38,785 bases of DNA from Synergistaceae bacterium (GCA_031280635.1 JAITGK010000008.1:1-38785), one strand, 5' to 3'; positions 24,450 to 31,306 are shown, counted from the first letter of the stretch. Notes: generated by a model not told the origin, from the sequence alone. A program made the numbers and translations.

Positions 24450-24909
24450 GGCGGAGAAAACGTTCGGACGAACTGGAAACCGTGGAAGAAAGCGTTTTCC
24501 TTGACGTAGCGTTGAACGGGAAAAAGGAAAGGGTGTACCCGATGTTCATACGGCGTATTCCGCGTCCAATTCATCAGTGACGCCGCGCGCGAGATGCAAG
24601 GTGGCCTGATGGCGGCGTTCGCCGCGTCCGGACGGGACGTTTATCAAAACTGGCAGAACGGTGGCGACCGGGTGCTCGCGTATACGCCAGATATATTGAC
24701 GAAAGGAGAGTTGAGCTTCGCTCTTAATTTATCCCGCCGGTGGGTTGCCGGACAAATATATCAGCTATAAGCGACCGAGCGTCGGCGAGAGCCGCCAGAC
24801 CTTAGCCGTACCCGAAAACGGGGGCGCATACGAAATGCGCCTGTACAGCAAATACCCGGACAAGAGCGGCGCCGCTATGATCAAGAGCGTTCCCTTTACG
24901 GTTCAATAG
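24450..24909 (+). pseudogene. Frameshifted remnant of an unidentified protein gene
   Basis: Three successive frames join into one protein-like sequence. Frame one gives SVFLDVALNGKKERVYPMFI until about 24545. Frame two gives YGVFRVQFISDAAREMQGG and VLAYTPDILTKGELSFALN until about 24730. Frame three gives YPAGGLPDKYISYKRPSV and YEMRLYSKYPDKSGAAMIKS, ending in VPFTVQ and a TAG at 24907-24909. Two indels would be needed to restore it, or the region is an old decayed gene. The terminal part looks like a beta-rich extracytoplasmic domain. The family is not recognised, and no start codon could be set. Confidence 0.55.
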
Positions 24910-24910
24910 C

Positions 24911-24943
24911 TTATGGCGTTTTTCATAATCATACGCAGAAATA
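24911..24943 (+). repeat. Family A fragment cut by the IS630-family element
   Basis: TTATGGCGTTTTTCATAATC followed by ATACGCAGAAATA matches the end of the A copy at 15812-15904. The match stops exactly where the left inverted repeat of the IS element begins. Confidence 0.7.
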
Positions 24944-25621
24944 TAGCAATTTGATTTAATATGTATATATTATTCTGTAAGCGACCTAGGAAATAGGAGG
25001 CTTGGAGAATGCCAAAGCCATTGTCAGGTGATTCGCGTAAACGGATTATCGACGCGAAACTGAGAGAGGACGCTGAAGACAAAATCGCTGTCGAAAAAGA
25101 AGTAAACAAAAGCGCAATCATAAAACTATGGGCCCTGTACAGGAAAAGAGGGGCGCACGGCGTTAGAGGTAGTTGACTATACACCCGACGTACGTATTGA
25201 ACGAACATCTGTTCTGTCGTCGCGCGGTCAGATTGAATGGAGAGTTGGTTCCGCTTGTGTTCGAATGTTCCCTGAACGGTGAGCTTTTTAAGGAATATGA
25301 ATCTCAAAGTCTTGCCCCGAGGATTGATGGGGGAGATATTGTAATAATGAATAACCGAACGTCTCACAAGGTCAAAGGCGTCACCGCTCTTATTCGAGCC
25401 GCTGGCGCTGATGTTGTTTTTCTTCCGCCATACAGTCCTGACCTCAAGCCCATCGAAATGAAGTGGTCCAAGCGCAAGGGACATTAGCGCGAAACAAAGG
25501 CAAGGGTAAAACAATCACCTGATACCGCAATTGGTAAAGCGCTTAATCTTGTGTCTAAGGTGGACATTGCCGGATGGTTTGCTAAAGATGAATATAGTAT
25601 ATAATAAATCAAAATGCTATA
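24942..25621 (+). mobile_element. Degenerate IS630-family insertion sequence
   Basis: About 680 bases are bounded by imperfect inverted repeats: TATAGCAATTTGATTTAATA on the left (24942-24975) and, on the right (25590-25621), a copy ending AATCAAAATGCTATA. Both ends carry TA, the target duplicated by IS630 elements. The element is shorter than typical full-length copies (about 1.1 kb), and its transposase gene is broken, so it cannot move by itself. Confidence 0.8.
25009..25604 (+). pseudogene. IS630-family transposase, broken by internal deletion
   Basis: A 55-codon N-terminal piece (25009-25176) encodes an HTH-like start, MPKPLSGDSRKRIIDAKL. The central catalytic part is mostly missing. The C-terminal part is clear: LNGELFKEY, GGDIVIMNNRTSHKVKG, VVFLPPYSPDLKPIEMKWSK, then after a frame change AIGKALNLVSKVDIAGWFAK. 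In active members the second catalytic residue is the Asp of MDN; here it is MNN, so the acidic residue is lost. The gene is therefore dead on several counts. Confidence 0.85.
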
Positions 25622-25688
25622 AGTAATATTGTGGGCTCATGATTTTCACGCGTTTGCCCTAAGGCTTGTTCCGGCACTACGAGCATCC

Positions 25689-26180
25689 TCAACACAAATT
25701 AAGGAATGACAGCATTGTCTCACCGTAGTCGCGGGTGTTCGTTACGGCCCAAACTGGGGGGACGTCAAGCGCCTCCCGCGCTGAGTGTTCCACTACCAGC
25801 ACTCCATCCCGCTTCAGGATTTTTTCCAGCGCCGTTGTGTGAAGCAACGTTTTCCCCCAGTCCTGGTTGTAGGGGGGATCGGCGAAGACCACGTCGAAGG
25901 CGCGTCCGCGCCGAATCAGCCAGGCCAAGGCCCGTCGCAGCTCCAGAGAAAGGACGGAGGCCGTGTTTTGCGCGAGTTCGGGTATCGCGCGCTCAATGGC
26001 GCGCGCGCGGTCTTTTAGCACCTCGGCCATGACCACAGGGGAAGCCCCTCGTCTCAACGCCTCAAGCCCCACGCGCCCAGTTCCAGCGAAAAGGTCAAGG
26101 AACGAAAGTCCCTTTACTCCGCCCAAAATGCTGAACAAGGCCAAAAGCACCCTGCCGGACGTAGGTCGGACGTCCTTCAT
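25689..26180 (-). CDS. rsmD: 16S rRNA (guanine966-N2)-methyltransferase RsmD
   Basis: The called 163 residues begin MKDVRPTSGRVLLALFSIL, which aligns with the RPTS segment that normally lies about 20 residues into RsmD. The SAM site is FLDLFAGTGRVGLEALRRGA near 27-46, and the catalytic motif is ADPPYNQ near 101. RsmD methylates G966 of 16S rRNA in the 30S subunit. The ATG at 26180 overlaps the trmB stop (ATGA). The frame stays open upstream and encodes GRRRLPIMKD, which resembles the RGR-x-L stretch before RPTS in the family, so translation may begin earlier at a non-ATG codon. Confidence 0.9.
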   Translation of the reverse strand: MKDVRPTSGRVLLALFSILGGVKGLSFLDLFAGTGRVGLEALRRGASPVVMAEVLKDRARAIERAIPELAQNTASVLSLELRRALAWLIRRGRAFDVVFADPPYNQDWGKTLLHTTALEKILKRDGVLVVEHSAREALDVPPVWAVTNTRDYGETMLSFLNLC

Positions 26181-27157
26181 GATCGGGAGGCGGCGTCGGC
26201 CAGTCGACGGGCTAGGTCTTCCACGGCAAAGCGCACCGAGGGCGTCAGAAAAATCCTCGTTGCGCTATCCGGCTTTACCAACGAGTCACCGCCGCGCTCC
26301 GATACTTGCAAGTAGTAGCGCTGTTCAAACCCATCATCGGTGGAGACCGTCTCCACGAGAAATTTTTTGCCGTTCTCACTCGCCGCGTAACACTCTTTGA
26401 ATACCCACCGCGCCTCCCCACGCGCGCCCGACTCGCCGCGCAGGAAGGCGAACCCGTCAGGCGCGGGCTTCCCCGTCTTCATGTGCAACGGCATATCCCC
26501 TTCACTCCAATCGAATCCCCACGTCTCCCTGTCCACGGTGAACTTTTTCGCCTTCACGGCAGTCAGGCGGGTAATGTCCTTCCCCATTGCCAGCCACTTG
26601 CGCTCGTACTTGGTGGTTACAGAGCGAGAGACACCCACCTCAACGGCTGCGGAGGCAAACGCCTCGTGCCTGGAGAGCGTTTCAAACGCCTCTTCCGCGT
26701 ACCACCCCTCGTCCGTAACAAGTTCAAAGAGCCCGCCGGTTTTCAGCACGGCGGCAAGGCCGTCAGTGAAGACCCTTGCTGTAACGCGACGCTTGGCGTG
26801 GCGTGTTTTCGGCCAAGGACAAGGGAAATTCATCATCACCTGGTCAAAGGCCTCATCCGCGAAAAGTTCCTTCATCATAAAACGGGCGTCAACGCAAATA
26901 ACTTTCAGGTTGGACAGCCCCATCTCCGCTATCCGGCGCGCGCACCGCGTCAAAGAGGCGAAGGAGACTTCCACACCCATTAAAAGCGTGTCCGGGTTGG
27001 CCGCGGCCCACTTTACCGTGTACTCCCCGTTGCCGAACCCAATCTCCAAAGCGGCCTTTGGCAGCTCCCCGGAAAGTCGCCTCAGGTTTAAAGGGAGCCC
27101 CCGGGGGGATAAAACATTTTCGTAACCGGTCATTTTCGTCACGTTATTTTCACTCAC
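26177..27157 (-). CDS. trmB: tRNA (guanine46-N7)-methyltransferase TrmB
   Basis: This 326-residue protein has the SAM site LEIGFGNGEY near 38-47, the diagnostic NFPCPWPKTRHAKRR near 109-123, and VTDEGWYAEE near 147. TrmB makes m7G46 in the tRNA variable loop. The last roughly 110 residues form a C-terminal extension beyond the usual 210-230 residue enzyme; a long extension is known in some deep-branching bacteria. The extension includes PLHMKTGKPAPDGF and KKFLVETVSTDDGFEQRYYL. It lies 70 bases after hgcB and overlaps rsmD. Confidence 0.94.
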   Translation of the reverse strand: MSENNVTKMTGYENVLSPRGLPLNLRRLSGELPKAALEIGFGNGEYTVKWAAANPDTLLMGVEVSFASLTRCARRIAEMGLSNLKVICVDARFMMKELFADEAFDQVMMNFPCPWPKTRHAKRRVTARVFTDGLAAVLKTGGLFELVTDEGWYAEEAFETLSRHEAFASAAVEVGVSRSVTTKYERKWLAMGKDITRLTAVKAKKFTVDRETWGFDWSEGDMPLHMKTGKPAPDGFAFLRGESGARGEARWVFKECYAASENGKKFLVETVSTDDGFEQRYYLQVSERGGDSLVKPDSATRIFLTPSVRFAVEDLARRLADAASRS

Positions 27158-27227
27158 ATATCAATGTATCCCCGCCATGGTATATTCAGATAGAGTATAA
27201 AGTCTTCTGGTAGCTCACCTTGAGTGT

Positions 27228-27518
27228 CTAACAACATTCACCGCCAGAGCAATCACAAATCGGCTCTCCACCTGTAAACCACCCTTTAATGATAGCCGCC
27301 GCGCAACCAACGCCAGCATTGACTTCAATCGCGTTTGAGGGGCAGTTCAGGGCGCAAGCCCCACACTCCATGCAAAAATCCTTTTGGACAATTCGCGCTT
27401 TTTTATCGGCGAAATCAAATACGCCATGTGGACAGACTTCCGCGCATTTGCCGCAACCAATACATTTTTCAGGCGCGAAGGAAAGTGTTGACACGTTTTT
27501 TAAGTGTTTAAGCGTCAT
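27228..27518 (-). CDS. hgcB: Mercury-methylation ferredoxin HgcB
   Basis: This 96-residue protein has two 4Fe-4S motifs, CIGCGKCAEVCP (Cys19, 22, 25, 29) and CMECGACALNCP (Cys49, 52, 55, 59). It also has a lone Cys72 in GVGCAAAI and a tail CDCSGGECC ending in the Cys95-Cys96 pair. Two clusters, the extra cysteine and the terminal Cys-Cys pair, immediately downstream of hgcA, are the described features of HgcB. It would reduce the HgcA corrinoid and may bind Hg(II) at the cysteine tail. The ATG at 27518 has AGAGGA upstream, 16 bases after the hgcA stop; an in-frame extension to 27563 is not needed. Confidence 0.93.
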   Translation of the reverse strand: MTLKHLKNVSTLSFAPEKCIGCGKCAEVCPHGVFDFADKKARIVQKDFCMECGACALNCPSNAIEVNAGVGCAAAIIKGWFTGGEPICDCSGGECC

Positions 27519-27534
27519 GACATCCTCTTCAAAT

Positions 27535-28569
27535 CTACCCGAGCGGATTTTTAACAAGCACAAGCGCCGCGCCGACCACGAACGAACCGATTAAAAACGG
27601 TAACGCGATTCTCATTTCCTTCAACACGCCAGAGGGCGATGTATAGGTTGACGAACCTGTAAAATTCATGGCGAGATACCCCGAAACAGACGGCAGCAAC
27701 AGCAGGTAACCCACCGCCAAAGACCAAAAATCCAGCGAGAACCAACCGAAAAGCCACAGCGCGAAAACCGACCAAATCAAGCCCAACAGCCAGCCTTTCC
27801 AAGAGAACGCTTTACCGGGGATTATCGGCAGGAGCAAGGGCGTGAACACCGTTCCAGTCAGTACCGCGCCCATGTAAGCGGCAAAATCGTAAATCCCGAA
27901 ATGCCTTGCGGCGAAAAGGTTCATGAGGAACAACATCCCGAAAACGAACAGGGAAGTTTTCACGGCGGCAATCAGTTCAACAGGCGTTAATACAAGTCTG
28001 TCAAGCGTCCCAAATTTTACCGTCCGCATTTCCCGCGTGGCCTTGAATCCGTCCGCGATAAATCGCTTAATATCGCTGGCGCGCACAGGCCCGAACACAA
28101 CAGAAAAGCCGGAGCGCCGCGCCACCTCACCGCCATTTACGCCGGACGCGCCGAGCTGCGGTAGGATTAACCTCCTATGCGCGACGATTTCCGCAAGTCC
28201 CGTTTCGTCAATGCGGTTTATCAATTCTTCCGTTCCAAATGCGCTTTTTCCCGCCGCGCACCAGACATTAACGCCTTTTGTATCGAGGATCAAAAGCCAA
28301 CAATCCAAACTCGATAAATTTTTCCGAAGCGTGTCAAACGTCAACTTGTAATTCGCGCTTACCAAAACGGGCGAATTGCTATCCGGCTTACCTACTCCGT
28401 ACAAACCCGGACTGACCTTGTAATCCATGCGGCCAATGCCCCACCGCGCTTTACACGCGCCAAGATAATCCTTGAACGAAAGCGCGGTTGAGGCAACCGA
28501 AATCACGCCTTTTCGCGCGCCTGAACAAAAACAGGAGCATTCCACGCCACAGCAATTTTTATCGCTCAT
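27535..28569 (-). CDS. hgcA: Mercury-methylation corrinoid protein HgcA
   Basis: This 344-residue protein has the two-part HgcA layout. The cytoplasmic corrinoid domain carries SPVLVSANYKLTFDTLRK near 66-83 and the cap-helix motif GVNVWCAAGKSAFGTEEL near 99-116, with Cys104 expected as lower axial ligand to cobalt. LPQLGASGVNGGEVARRSGF (136-155) and FGPVRASDIK follow. Residues from about 197 form five membrane helices. HgcA transfers a methyl carbanion from its corrinoid to Hg(II), giving methylmercury. The N-terminus is unusually cysteine-rich (Cys6, 7, 11, 13, 15). GGGGAACTGTGA precedes the ATG. A family A repeat lies 75 bases upstream. Confidence 0.95.
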   Translation of the reverse strand: MSDKNCCGVECSCFCSGARKGVISVASTALSFKDYLGACKARWGIGRMDYKVSPGLYGVGKPDSNSPVLVSANYKLTFDTLRKNLSSLDCWLLILDTKGVNVWCAAGKSAFGTEELINRIDETGLAEIVAHRRLILPQLGASGVNGGEVARRSGFSVVFGPVRASDIKRFIADGFKATREMRTVKFGTLDRLVLTPVELIAAVKTSLFVFGMLFLMNLFAARHFGIYDFAAYMGAVLTGTVFTPLLLPIIPGKAFSWKGWLLGLIWSVFALWLFGWFSLDFWSLAVGYLLLLPSVSGYLAMNFTGSSTYTSPSGVLKEMRIALPFLIGSFVVGAALVLVKNPLG

Positions 28570-28644
28570 TCACAGTTCCCCACATTATCGTTTTCGCCAT
28601 CTATGGCTATATTGGACGCCTGACGTTTCATAATATCTTTATTT

Positions 28645-28737
28645 TAGAGCCATTGACTCTTTTCCGCGCAAAGTTTTTACCGTTTATATCCAGCCTTCGC
28701 TCTCTTATCTCCGCGCGTGATTACGCAACCCGCTATA
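28645..28737 (-). repeat. Family A dispersed repeat, copy 8, between tsaB and hgcA
   Basis: On the plus strand it reads TAGAGCCATTGACTCTTTTC, CGCGCAAAGTTTTTACCG, CTCCGCGCGTGATTACGCAA and CCCGCTATA. The TATAG edge supplies the TAG stop of tsaB (28733-28735). Confidence 0.88.
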
Positions 28738-29425
28738 ATTCATTTTCTCTCTTTTTCAATGCCGGGTCAATGACGTAAGTGAGCTGAAACAGTTCTGTTG
28801 GGAAAACGGGCGTCGTTTCGCGGGCGTTCCAGGCGATCTTTGCCACAACCGCCGCGTCGGGCGACGCATGAAGTATCCTTCGGCCAGGTAGGGAGTCGGA
28901 GGTTTTTGCGGGCTCATCGGAAACCAGGATGGCGCTTTCGGGATCTTGAGCATCCAACCAGACCGCCAGCTCCTCGCCTGAGTACTTTCCTGGCGCGAGC
29001 TCACGTTCAGCGTTCCCGAAGGAGGCGGCATAGAGGCGCTCGCGCCCCGCGTAGACGACAACGAGGACGGTCTTGACTTGGGGAAGCCAGGAGAAGGCCA
29101 GCATGTGGAGCGTGGAGACCGGCGCGATTTTTAGGCCCAACCCGTAGGCCAGCGCCGCCCCGTAAGAGACGCCAACGCGGATACCCGTGAAGTAGCCGGG
29201 TCCGTTGGTCACAGCCACAAGACCCAAGTCTTCAAAGCTCCTCCCCGTCTCAGCAAGGAGGTCCTCCACCACTAAGGGGAGTTCCGCAGCCTGCCGTCGT
29301 CCGATATCAAGCCGTTTCGCCGCCAACAGATCGCCCTCTGAAAGCGAGAGAACGGCGGCGTTGGTCCACTTCAAACTACAATCCAGCGCCAGAAGCGCGC
29401 CGCCTTTGCCTATTCCGTTCCTCAT
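28733..29425 (-). CDS. tsaB: tRNA t6A biosynthesis protein TsaB
   Basis: This 230-residue protein belongs to the ASKHA-fold TsaB family: LLALDCSLKWTNAAVLS near 11-27, VTNGPGYFTGIRVGVSYGAA near 72-91 and GLGLKIAPVSTLHMLAF near 94-110. TsaB is the non-catalytic partner of TsaD in N6-threonylcarbamoyladenosine synthesis on ANN-decoding tRNAs. AAAGGAGC precedes the ATG at 29425; an extension to 29464 would overlap that site. It follows tsaE, and its stop falls in a family A repeat. Confidence 0.92.
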   Translation of the reverse strand: MRNGIGKGGALLALDCSLKWTNAAVLSLSEGDLLAAKRLDIGRRQAAELPLVVEDLLAETGRSFEDLGLVAVTNGPGYFTGIRVGVSYGAALAYGLGLKIAPVSTLHMLAFSWLPQVKTVLVVVYAGRERLYAASFGNAERELAPGKYSGEELAVWLDAQDPESAILVSDEPAKTSDSLPGRRILHASPDAAVVAKIAWNARETTPVFPTELFQLTYVIDPALKKRENEL

Positions 29426-29467
29426 CCGTGCTCCTTTGTACCTCGGCCTGTGTCCCATTTTCAAGAC

Positions 29468-29959
29468 TCAGGGTGTATCGTTCCGGCCTCCCACTTCCCG
29501 TTTCAGCTCCGCAATCCAGTTTCGGAGCGTCGAGTCCGCATTGACGCCCTGAGAAACCGCTTCAAGCACCCGACTCGCTTCTCCGTCCGCTTCGATAAAA
29601 ATTTTCAGCGCGTCCTGAGGGGGAGAGTTCCACCGATCTGGCCACTCCACGAACAGCACGTGGGGTTCTTCGCTCTCCTCGTCCAGACCCAGCGTCTCCA
29701 CCTCTCCGGACTCCAGGCGGTAGAGGTCGGCGTGAAGCAACGTGAGTCCCTGAGTCCGGTACTCGTTTACCAGCGTGAAGGACGGACTGCGGACGCGGGT
29801 TGCTCCTAGAGCCTCGCCCACTCCCCGTACCAGGGCCGTCTTGCCCGTACCCAACTCACCGAAAAGCAACACCGTCGTCCCTGGCAGGAGCGCCCTACCC
29901 AGTACCCGCCCAAGGTAAAGCGTTTCCTCCTCAGAGGAGGAGTGGAAGCGAAAGCTCAT
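29468..29959 (-). CDS. tsaE: tRNA t6A biosynthesis ATPase TsaE
   Basis: This 163-residue P-loop protein has Walker A LFGELGTGKTALVRG near 32-46, SPSFTLVNEY near 58-67, HADLYRLES near 75-83 and VEWPDRW near 104-110, all TsaE landmarks. TsaE drives the TsaB-TsaD complex in t6A synthesis. Its ATG overlaps the stop of the small membrane protein gene by four bases. The unstructured C-terminus ends shortly before tsaB. Confidence 0.94.
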   Translation of the reverse strand: MSFRFHSSSEEETLYLGRVLGRALLPGTTVLLFGELGTGKTALVRGVGEALGATRVRSPSFTLVNEYRTQGLTLLHADLYRLESGEVETLGLDEESEEPHVLFVEWPDRWNSPPQDALKIFIEADGEASRVLEAVSQGVNADSTLRNWIAELKREVGGRNDTP

Positions 29960-30273
29960 GCTTCCTCTTCCTTGGGACGCTCGCGCTTAGGGCGCTCGCT
30001 CCCGACCTCTTCTTGGCGCGGGCGCTCGCGGGACGCCATGCGCGTCATGGTCACCGCCAGAGCCAGGCAAAGCGCCAGAGAGAGGGCGAGAAAAAACGCG
30101 AAGAGAAGCTTTGGGCCAATTTCCGTCACCCCCCCGCGCCCTCCTCCAAAGGTGAACAACACCGCCACTCCCAGCCCTAGGGCGGAGATGAAAAAACCTC
30201 TCCGCCTTATACGCTCGGTCTTACGTACTTCCTCGTCCCAATCCACGCGCCGACGGCGCTTTCTGTCCCTCAT
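29956..30273 (-). CDS. Small two-helix membrane protein, function unknown
   Basis: This 105-residue protein has a very basic N-terminus (RKRRRRVDWDEE), two predicted membrane helices at about 27-43 and 55-75, and a charged C-terminal tail (ERPRQEEVGSERPKRERPKE). No family is recognised. It sits between acpS (13-base gap) and tsaE (ATGA overlap), so it is a genuine operon member. A GGGC loop (FGGGRGG) joins the helices. Confidence 0.72.
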   Translation of the reverse strand: MRDRKRRRRVDWDEEVRKTERIRRRGFFISALGLGVAVLFTFGGGRGGVTEIGPKLLFAFFLALSLALCLALAVTMTRMASRERPRQEEVGSERPKRERPKEEEA

Positions 30274-30286
30274 AGCGTGGCCCCGG

Positions 30287-30670
30287 TTACGACGTCGCCT
30301 CGATGATCACCACGGCAACGGCGTAGTCCCCGTCATGACTCAAAGACACCCACGCGCGTTTGAAGCCCCACGTAAACCCATCGTCCAGCTCTGGTGGAAC
30401 CACCAAACGAGGAACCTGGCCCTCATCCCGGTCCAAGCGTATCCGCGAGGAAAAAGTCAGGTGGTACATTGAAATGCCGCTGGCCTTGGAGAACGCCTCT
30501 CGCGCCGCGAAAGCCGCCGCGAAACTAGCCGCCCGGGCGTGGTCGTTCCCCTTGGCGTCGGCATAGGCGATCTCCTCCGGGCGGAAGATTCGCCGCACGA
30601 AGTGTTCTCCTTTGACGGCCTTCTCCATGCGAGCTATGTTGCAAAGGTCTACTCCTACCCCAGCAATCAT
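30287..30670 (-). CDS. acpS: Holo-[acyl-carrier-protein] synthase AcpS
   Basis: This 127-residue phosphopantetheinyl transferase begins MIAGVGVDLCNIARME, with the Mg2+ ligand D8. The second metal-binding motif is FAAREAFSKA with E58 and K62. WVSLSHDGDYAVA near 107-119 is also conserved. AcpS transfers phosphopantetheine from CoA to acyl carrier protein for fatty acid synthesis. It follows the cyclodeaminase-family gene by three bases. Confidence 0.95.
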   Translation of the reverse strand: MIAGVGVDLCNIARMEKAVKGEHFVRRIFRPEEIAYADAKGNDHARAASFAAAFAAREAFSKASGISMYHLTFSSRIRLDRDEGQVPRLVVPPELDDGFTWGFKRAWVSLSHDGDYAVAVVIIEATS

Positions 30671-30673
30671 ATG

Positions 30674-31306
30674 TTATGGGGCCAGCAGGCGAGCCATCCC
30701 GGACTCCACGGAGCGGATCAGCTCTCCCGCCTCCTTCTCCGAGCGGACGAGCCAGGCTTTTTTTTCGGCCGTGTAGTCGGCGTCCTTCAAGAAAGGCAGG
30801 TTGATTCTAATATTCGCCACTGCCCCCTTGAACCCCGCGTGGGCCTGAAGCGCCCCCACCGCCAGGTCACTGGCCGCGTTGGAGTTGCTCTTGCCCATCA
30901 GGGACTCGGCAAGTCTCATCACGCTCAAGCAGTAATCCGCCATCGCGGTAGGTGAGGCGACGGCGGCTTTATAGGCGCTCTGGATTGCCGCGCCGCGCTG
31001 GGCCTTCTGGGACTCCGTCTCCTTCGGCATCCCGAAGGCGGCCATAACCTCCTCGAAGGCGTCCGTGTCCCTCTGCACCGCGTCCAGGAGCTTCCGCGTC
31101 AGCTCGTCCGCCTTTGGCAGCATATCTTTGGCCAGAGCCTGGTGCTCCGCGTACTTTGGCCTTCCCGCGGTCAGGCGGCACACCATTGCCACCAACGCCG
31201 CCCCCAGAGCCCCGGATAGGGCCGATGAGCTTCCGCCTCCCGGCGCGGGCGATTCCGACGCCAGTGTTTCTGTAAAAACCTTTACCGTCATGTCGGTCAA
31301 CGTCAT
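30674..31306 (-). CDS. Formiminotransferase-cyclodeaminase family protein (FchA-like)
   Basis: This 210-residue single-domain protein has the cyclodeaminase signature SESPAPGGGSSSALSGALGA near 18-37, then RPKYAEHQ and KSNSNAASDLAVGALQAHAG near 138-157. Such stand-alone proteins act as formimidoyl-THF cyclodeaminase or methenyl-THF cyclohydrolase in folate one-carbon metabolism, used in anaerobic histidine or purine degradation. The ATG at 31306 has GGAGG upstream; the frame continues to 31321 only through that site. Which reaction it performs cannot be told. Confidence 0.9.
   Translation of the reverse strand: MTLTDMTVKVFTETLASESPAPGGGSSSALSGALGAALVAMVCRLTAGRPKYAEHQALAKDMLPKADELTRKLLDAVQRDTDAFEEVMAAFGMPKETESQKAQRGAAIQSAYKAAVASPTAMADYCLSVMRLAESLMGKSNSNAASDLAVGALQAHAGFKGAVANIRINLPFLKDADYTAEKKAWLVRSEKEAGELIRSVESGMARLLAP

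Noticed and set aside
24903-25514. 203-residue minus-strand open frame
   Set aside because: It runs antisense to the IS630 transposase remnant, which has clear family motifs on the plus strand.
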